Assembly (NCBI GenBank): GCA_965222695.1
Contig: OZ244967.1
Location: forward strand, 4,154,001-4,218,000
Length of the DNA stretch: 64,000 bases
Source of the DNA: UBA7957 sp965222695
GTDB lineage: Bacteria > Pseudomonadota > Gammaproteobacteria > Granulosicoccales > Granulosicoccaceae
Direction: 5' to 3'
The notes beneath the pieces are model-generated. The model worked only from the letters and a program-made list of their open reading frames with translations. It did not search any database and was not told the DNA's origin. The translations under genes and the position numbers were made by a program. This document shows, in pieces, positions 62,938-64,000 of the stretch. Position 1 is the stretch's first letter, and the number at the start of each line of letters is the position of its first letter.

Positions 62938-63179
62938 ATTCGGCAAAACGGACTGTCCGCGACATCGTCAGTCAGGCCAGCGAGCCCTATATCGAAAAGC
63001 TTGATGAGGATACCGAATTACTGATTAGCGGTCTGCTCGATTCTCTGGCAGTGATTCGGATTGCGACGGCCATTGAAGAATGTCTGCAACTGGAAGTCCC
63101 TCCCATGGATATCAGCATAGAGAATTTCCAGTCACTCAACGCCATATACGCTTATATGGACTCCCGGGTGCAGTCGTAA
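62931..63179 (+). CDS. Stand-alone peptidyl/acyl carrier protein
   Basis: The 82-residue protein has the carrier fold and the phosphopantetheine attachment site GLLDSLAVI, with Ser38. The length fits PltL, PigG and AnaD. It begins within the last codons of the adenylation gene and its stop overlaps the next gene's start (TAATG), so all are translationally coupled. No phosphopantetheinyl transferase is visible in the window. Confidence 0.88.
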   Translation: MLDSAKRTVRDIVSQASEPYIEKLDEDTELLISGLLDSLAVIRIATAIEECLQLEVPPMDISIENFQSLNAIYAYMDSRVQS

Positions 63180-64000
63180 TGGCCACAGGCATGCATTACA
63201 AAGCCACGCCGATGCAGCGCTTAATCCTCAGGGGCCAGGCAATGGCGACGAATTCACCCCTGTATAACATGGCCTTTCGCTTCGATCTTTATGGTTTGCT
63301 GGACAGGGAACGCTTTAAAAGCGCATTTGACAGCCTTGTTCGAAATAATGATTGCCTGCGATTGAGAGCGATATCCGAAAGCGAAGTTGAGATTGCGGAA
63401 AGATCCGATTTTGATCTGAAAATTCTGGAAGGCGATCCGGGTCATGGAATGGAGGATCAGGCTTGCATTGCTCTGAATCCTTACTCCCGTTGCTTTGATT
63501 CCTGTCTGTACGCTATAGGTCCCCGGCATCACGCCTGGTTTCTTAACCAGCATCACCTGATCACCGACGGCTTTGCGTTTGTGCAATTATTCCGCAAGTT
63601 GGAGTCGGCCTATCTCGGCAGGGAGATGGAAGCCGGGCCACTGTTTTCTGAAGTCTCCGATTTATACCTGAAAAGCGCTTTAACTCCGCAATCTGCCCGG
63701 GCACGGACGTATTGGGAACAAAAATGCGATGGCCTGGAAGCCGCACGGGATTCCGTTTCCTTTGATAATACAACAAACAGGCACACGTTGGAATTATGCA
63801 AAGACACCATGCATTTGCTGGAGAGATGTCTGAACAAGCCGGGTATACGCAGTATCAGCCGGGATCTCAGCGTGTTTTCAATCCTCGCCGCTGTGCTTTT
63901 GATTCTTCGATACAGACTGTTTACACGCACCGATGACACGCTGGGAACACCGTTTCATCACCGGACGGCGAAAGCCTTTCTTGGTCCGGAATTGGAGATC
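63179..64000 (+). CDS. NRPS-type condensation domain protein, cut by the window end
   Basis: The frame from ATG 63179 is open for 274 codons to the last base, so the gene continues beyond. I translated it by hand. It has the start of a condensation domain: an N-terminal ATPMQRLIL segment like the C1 motif, the C3 active-site motif HHLITDG (residues 125-131; second His126 and Asp130), and GTPFHHRT near residue 256, which fits the later conserved G-P-x-x-x-R region. Condensation domains join carrier-bound acyl groups to amines. It may be a free-standing condensation enzyme or the start of a larger synthetase. Directly coupled to the carrier gene. Confidence 0.85.
   Translation, partial: MATGMHYKATPMQRLILRGQAMATNSPLYNMAFRFDLYGLLDRERFKSAFDSLVRNNDCLRLRAISESEVEIAERSDFDLKILEGDPGHGMEDQACIALNPYSRCFDSCLYAIGPRHHAWFLNQHHLITDGFAFVQLFRKLESAYLGREMEAGPLFSEVSDLYLKSALTPQSARARTYWEQKCDGLEAARDSVSFDNTTNRHTLELCKDTMHLLERCLNKPGIRSISRDLSVFSILAAVLLILRYRLFTRTDDTLGTPFHHRTAKAFLGPELEI

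Noticed and set aside
63254..63939. Minus-strand frames under the condensation-domain gene
   Set aside because: The plus-strand frame has clear condensation motifs and continues the operon, so the minus-strand frames are shadows.

Overview
The window is a contiguous piece of a gammaproteobacterial chromosome, judged by gene content and order. It opens in the origin-proximal block parA-parB-atpIBEFHAGDC-glmU-glmS. It then carries several blocks that are also neighbours in Pseudomonas: envC-ctpA, radC | coaBC-dut-algC-argB, pyrE divergent from a Crc-type exonuclease III, and fimU-pilV-pilW-pilX-pilY1-pilE. Base composition is moderate, clearly less GC-rich than Pseudomonas, so this is a relative outside that genus; I cannot name it. 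UbiA, glutathione reductase, OxyR and catalase suggest aerobic respiration with ubiquinone. I saw no tRNA, rRNA or CRISPR array.

Layout. 1-12.1 kb: chromosome partitioning, the whole F1Fo ATP synthase operon behind a near-consensus sigma70 promoter and ending in a hairpin terminator, then amino-sugar synthesis (GlmU, GlmS). 12.1-19.7 kb: envelope and proteolysis (CtpA, EnvC, PepN, AmpG). 19.8-27 kb: nucleotide, arginine, sugar-phosphate and CoA synthesis. 27-34.6 kb: OmpA-type lipoprotein, ComF, an overlapping pair of large GTPases, UbiA and Gor. 34.7-41.6 kb: an unrecognised gene and the minor pilin/PilY1 operon. 41.8-54.2 kb: single genes and small groups (MscS-type channel, CAP lipoprotein, MocR regulator with DUF1127 and an EamA exporter, PatB lyase, Nudix, a GGDEF protein, Mug, gamma-carbonic anhydrase, Bcr-type efflux, GNAT). 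54.7-57.7 kb: a fatty acid desaturase, an IS1111-type insertion sequence and structured repeats. 57.7-60.2 kb: katA divergent from oxyR. 60.3-64 kb: the start of a biosynthetic gene cluster cut by the window edge.

The most notable region is that last one. Four tightly packed genes (acyl-CoA-dehydrogenase-like flavoenzyme, stand-alone adenylation enzyme, carrier protein, condensation domain) have the composition of the cassettes that load proline on a carrier protein and oxidise it to a pyrroline or pyrrole-2-carboxyl thioester (PltF/PltE/PltL, PigI/PigA/PigG, AnaC/AnaB/AnaD). The condensation-domain gene stays open to the last base, so the product is not visible. Other points of interest are the two-GTPase operon, a Crc-type protein next to pyrE that keeps its nuclease residues, a 59-bp repeat in two places with an IS1111-type element beside one copy, and several palindromes upstream of regulated-looking genes.
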